Positions 61,501 to 64,000 of a DNA stretch of 64,000 bases are shown piece after piece. Made by a program: the position numbers and the translations under genes. The DNA comes from Karalla daura. Taxonomy: Eukaryota > Chordata > Actinopteri > Chaetodontiformes > Leiognathidae. Within the stretch, counting starts at the first letter, position 1. Each line of letters begins with the position of its first letter. A model generated the notes under the pieces. The model was not told where the DNA came from. It did no database searches and was given only the letters and a program-made list of their open reading frames with translations. The DNA is taken from the NCBI GenBank assembly GCA_029224185.1, contig CM055191.1:25799805-25863804 (forward strand). The letters run 5' to 3'.

Positions 61501-64000
61501 TATGGTTTTTCAGCAGCACCTCTTCTCGACGACCATGTGCTCCGATTCCTGCCCCATTGTCTCCTCTGCTGACATGGTCATACAAAGTGATGAGGCGTCC
61601 ACCTTCAATGCACCCCAGCAGATGGCACAGGCCCTGGGAGACTCCCAGAGTTTGAAAGGGCCCCCTCAGCATTGGGCATGTCCAATCTCTTCTTAGCACC
61701 GGGCCGACATGCGGGATCGCTTAAAAATCAGCTCTCGTTTCGCTCTTTTCACGCTGCTCCCAGTCACACCCGAAGCAGCAGACAAATTCTTTTTTCCAGT
61801 GTTGTAGGAACATTGGTGCTCTCTCATGCGGGGCAGGCCATAAACCCGTGCGCCTTGTGAAATTTAAACGACGAGCCTCATCGTAGGCCCAGTGCAGCCT
61901 TTTCTCTCCATGAGCCCCCATTCATTGTCCCACCACTGCCATCAATGCTAAACGCTACACTACTCGCGACTGTGGCCACAGTTCTCATAGTACACACACC
62001 AAATCGTGTCAGGGCGTTCTGGAAACTCTCCCCTACGGCTTGACAGTTAGCTCATATTCCAGATTTGGGAAAGCGTTGTCTCCATAGAGCCAAATGTTTA
62101 TCACTTGGCCAATTTGGCTTTTTCCCATAAGAATGAATGGGAAAAACAGAAATCCACAAACAAACATTCGCAACGTTGCCATACTTTGACTTTGAAACTT
62201 CATTTTCATTTCAAAAATTGAAGAATCTTGTGGTGTGTTTGTAGAGCGAGTTGCACGCTGATAGTTTGTATGGTTTTTCAGCAGCACCTCTTCTCGACGA
62301 CCATGTGCTCAGGTACCTGCTCCATTGTCTGCTCTGCTGACATGGTAATACAAAGTGATGAGGCGTCCAGCTTCAATGCACCCCAGCAGATGGCACAGGC
62401 CCTGGGAGACTCCCAGAGTTTGAAAGGGCCCCCTCAGCATTGGGCATGTCCAATCTCTTCTTAGCACCGGGCCGACATGCGGGATCGCTTAAAAATCAGC
62501 TCTCGTTTCGCTCTTTTCACGCTGCTCCCAGCCACACCCGAAGCAGCAGACAAATTCTTTTTTCCAGTTTTGTAGGAAGATTGGTGCTCTCTCATGCGGG
62601 GCAGGCCATAAACCCGTGCGCCTTGTGAAATTTAAACGACGAGCCTCATCGTAGGCCCAGTGCAGCCTTTTCTCTCCATAAGCCCCCATTCATTGTCCCA
62701 CCACTGCCATCAATGTTAAACGTTACACTACTCCTCGCGACTGTGGCCACAGTTCTCATAGTACACACACCAAATCGTGTCAGGGCGTTCTGGAGACTGT
62801 CCCCTACGGCGTGACAGTGAGCTCATATTCCAGATAGGTGAAAGCGCAGTCTCCATAGAGCCAAATGTTTATCACTTGGCCAAATAGGTTCTTTCCCATA
62901 AGAATGAATGGGGAATAGAGAACTCCACAAACAAACATTCGCAACGTTGCCATACTTTGACTTTGAAACTTCATTTTCATTTCAAATTGAAGAATCTTGT
63001 AGTGTGTTTGTGTAGCGAGTTGCACGCTGATAGGTTGTATGGTTTTTCAGCAGCACCTCTTCTCGACGACCATGTGCTCCGGTTCCTGCCCCATTGTCTC
63101 CTCTGCTGACATGGTCATACAAAGTGATGAGGCGTCCACCTTCAATGCACCCCAGCAGATGGCACAGGCCCTGGGAGACTCCCAGAGTTTGAAAGGGCCC
63201 CCTCAGCATTGGGCATGTCCAATCTCTTCTTAGCACCGGGCCGACATGCGGGATCGCTTAAAAATCAGCTCTCGTTTCGCTCTTTTCACGCTGCTCCCAG
63301 TCACACCCGAAGCAGCAGACAAATTCTTTTTTCCAGTTTTGTAGGAACATTGGTGCTCTCTCATGCGGGTTAGGCCATAAACCCGTGCGCCTTGTGAAAT
63401 TTAAACGACGAGCCTCATTGTAGGCCCAGTGCAGCCTTTTCTCTCCATGAGCCCCCTTTCATTGTCCCACCACTGCCATCAATGCTAAACGCTACACTAC
63501 TCGCGACTGTGGCCACAGTTCTCATACTACACACACCAAATCGTGTCAGGGCGTTCTGGAGACTGTCCCCTACGGCGTGACAGTGAGCTCATATTCCAGA
63601 TAGGTGAAAGCGCAGTCTCCATAGAGCCAAATGTTTATCACTTGGCCAAATAGGTTCTTTCCCATAAGAATGAATGGGGAAAAGAGAACTCCACAAACAA
63701 ACATTCGCAACGTTGCCATACTTTGACTTTGAAACTTCATTTTCATTTCAAAAATTGAAGAATCTTGTGGTGTGTTTGTGTAGCGAGTTGCACGCTGATA
63801 GGTTGTATGGTTTTTCAGCAGCACCTCTTCTCGACGACCATGTGCTCAAGTTCCTGCTCCATTGTCTCCTCTGCTGACATGGTCATACAAAGTGATGAGG
63901 CGTCCACCTTCAATGCACCCCAGCAGATGGCACAGGCCCTGGGAGACTCCCAGAGTTTGAAAGGGCCCCCTCAGCATTGGGCATGTCCAATCTCTTCTTA

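Larger units (their letters stand above)
10855..64000. repeat. Satellite array, right segment, 68 complete monomers
   Basis: Continues the interrupted monomer in phase. Landmark TTGGGC positions: 11610, 12380, 13151, 13922, 14692, 15462, 16233, 17003, 17774, 18542, 19313, 20084, 20855, 21625, 22396, 23164, 23935, 24706, 25474, 26245, 27016, 27784, 28555, 29325, 30096, 30866, 31637, 32407, 33178, 33949, 34717, 35488, 36258, 37029, 37799, 38570, 39340, 40108, 40879, 41650, 42418, 43187, 43956, 44727, 45496, 46267, 47038, 47807, 48578, 49349, 50117, 50886, 51657, 52426, 53197, 53968, 54737, 55508, 56279, 57048, 57819, 58590, 59361, 60132, 60903, 61672, 62440, 63209, 63977. No second insertion, inversion or gene is seen. 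Confidence 0.97.

Noticed and set aside
13..64000. Recurring ORFs of 62-115 codons in every satellite unit, on both strands
   Set aside because: They overlap in several frames, stop within each unit, match no family I know, and change wherever the DNA changes. Best seen as chance frames in a repeat.

Overview
The window is eukaryotic repeat DNA. About 57.8 kb is one continuous head-to-tail satellite array with a unit of about 771 bp. It is interrupted once, at 4658-10854, by a young LTR retrotransposon. I see no ordinary host gene, rRNA, tRNA or CRISPR array. The Gag protein resembles the Ty3/Gypsy-type Gag proteins that are common in teleost fish, so a fish (or another non-mammalian vertebrate) is my best guess. 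That is inference; nothing here names the species.

Satellite. Using the first T of the motif TTGGGCATGTCC as a ruler, there are 76 landmarks from 13 to 63977 and so 75 complete monomers. Once the insertion is subtracted they fall into 43 of 771 bp, 12 of 770, 10 of 769 and 10 of 768; these lengths sum exactly to the observed span. The length classes come from a few diagnostic indels. Monomers mix into higher-order repeats: a four-monomer pattern (about 3.08 kb) on the left, a 2310-bp tandem duplication at about 21.5-26.2 kb, a 6933-bp nine-monomer duplication at about 25.0-39.0 kb with a partial third copy to 42.2 kb, and a 2311-bp three-monomer repeat at about 45.5-58.6 kb. Two chimeric monomers in the last block look like products of unequal crossing-over. 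Each monomer carries several perfect short dyads. The short ORFs repeated in every monomer look like by-products, not genes.

Retrotransposon, left to right: 4-bp target duplication CTCT; 5' LTR (1592 bp) with TATA-like box, initiator, a dense run of stem-loops, CACGTG boxes, a purine-pyrimidine alternating tract and a possible poly(A) signal; primer binding site matching elongator tRNA-Met; leader with small upstream ORFs; gag (550 codons from its ATG); a single in-frame UGA followed by CUAG, a known readthrough context; 213 more open codons; untranslated tail; polypurine tract; 3' LTR (1628 bp); CTCT. No protease, reverse transcriptase, RNase H or integrase is present, so the element must rely on enzymes from elsewhere. 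The LTRs differ by two substitutions and one 36-bp repeat indel, so insertion was recent.

The gag product would build the particle and package RNA; the LTRs, primer site and polypurine tract supply the cis signals for copying by a related autonomous element. The satellite shows turnover by unequal exchange, and the matching neighbouring monomer at 13922 is an empty site without the element.
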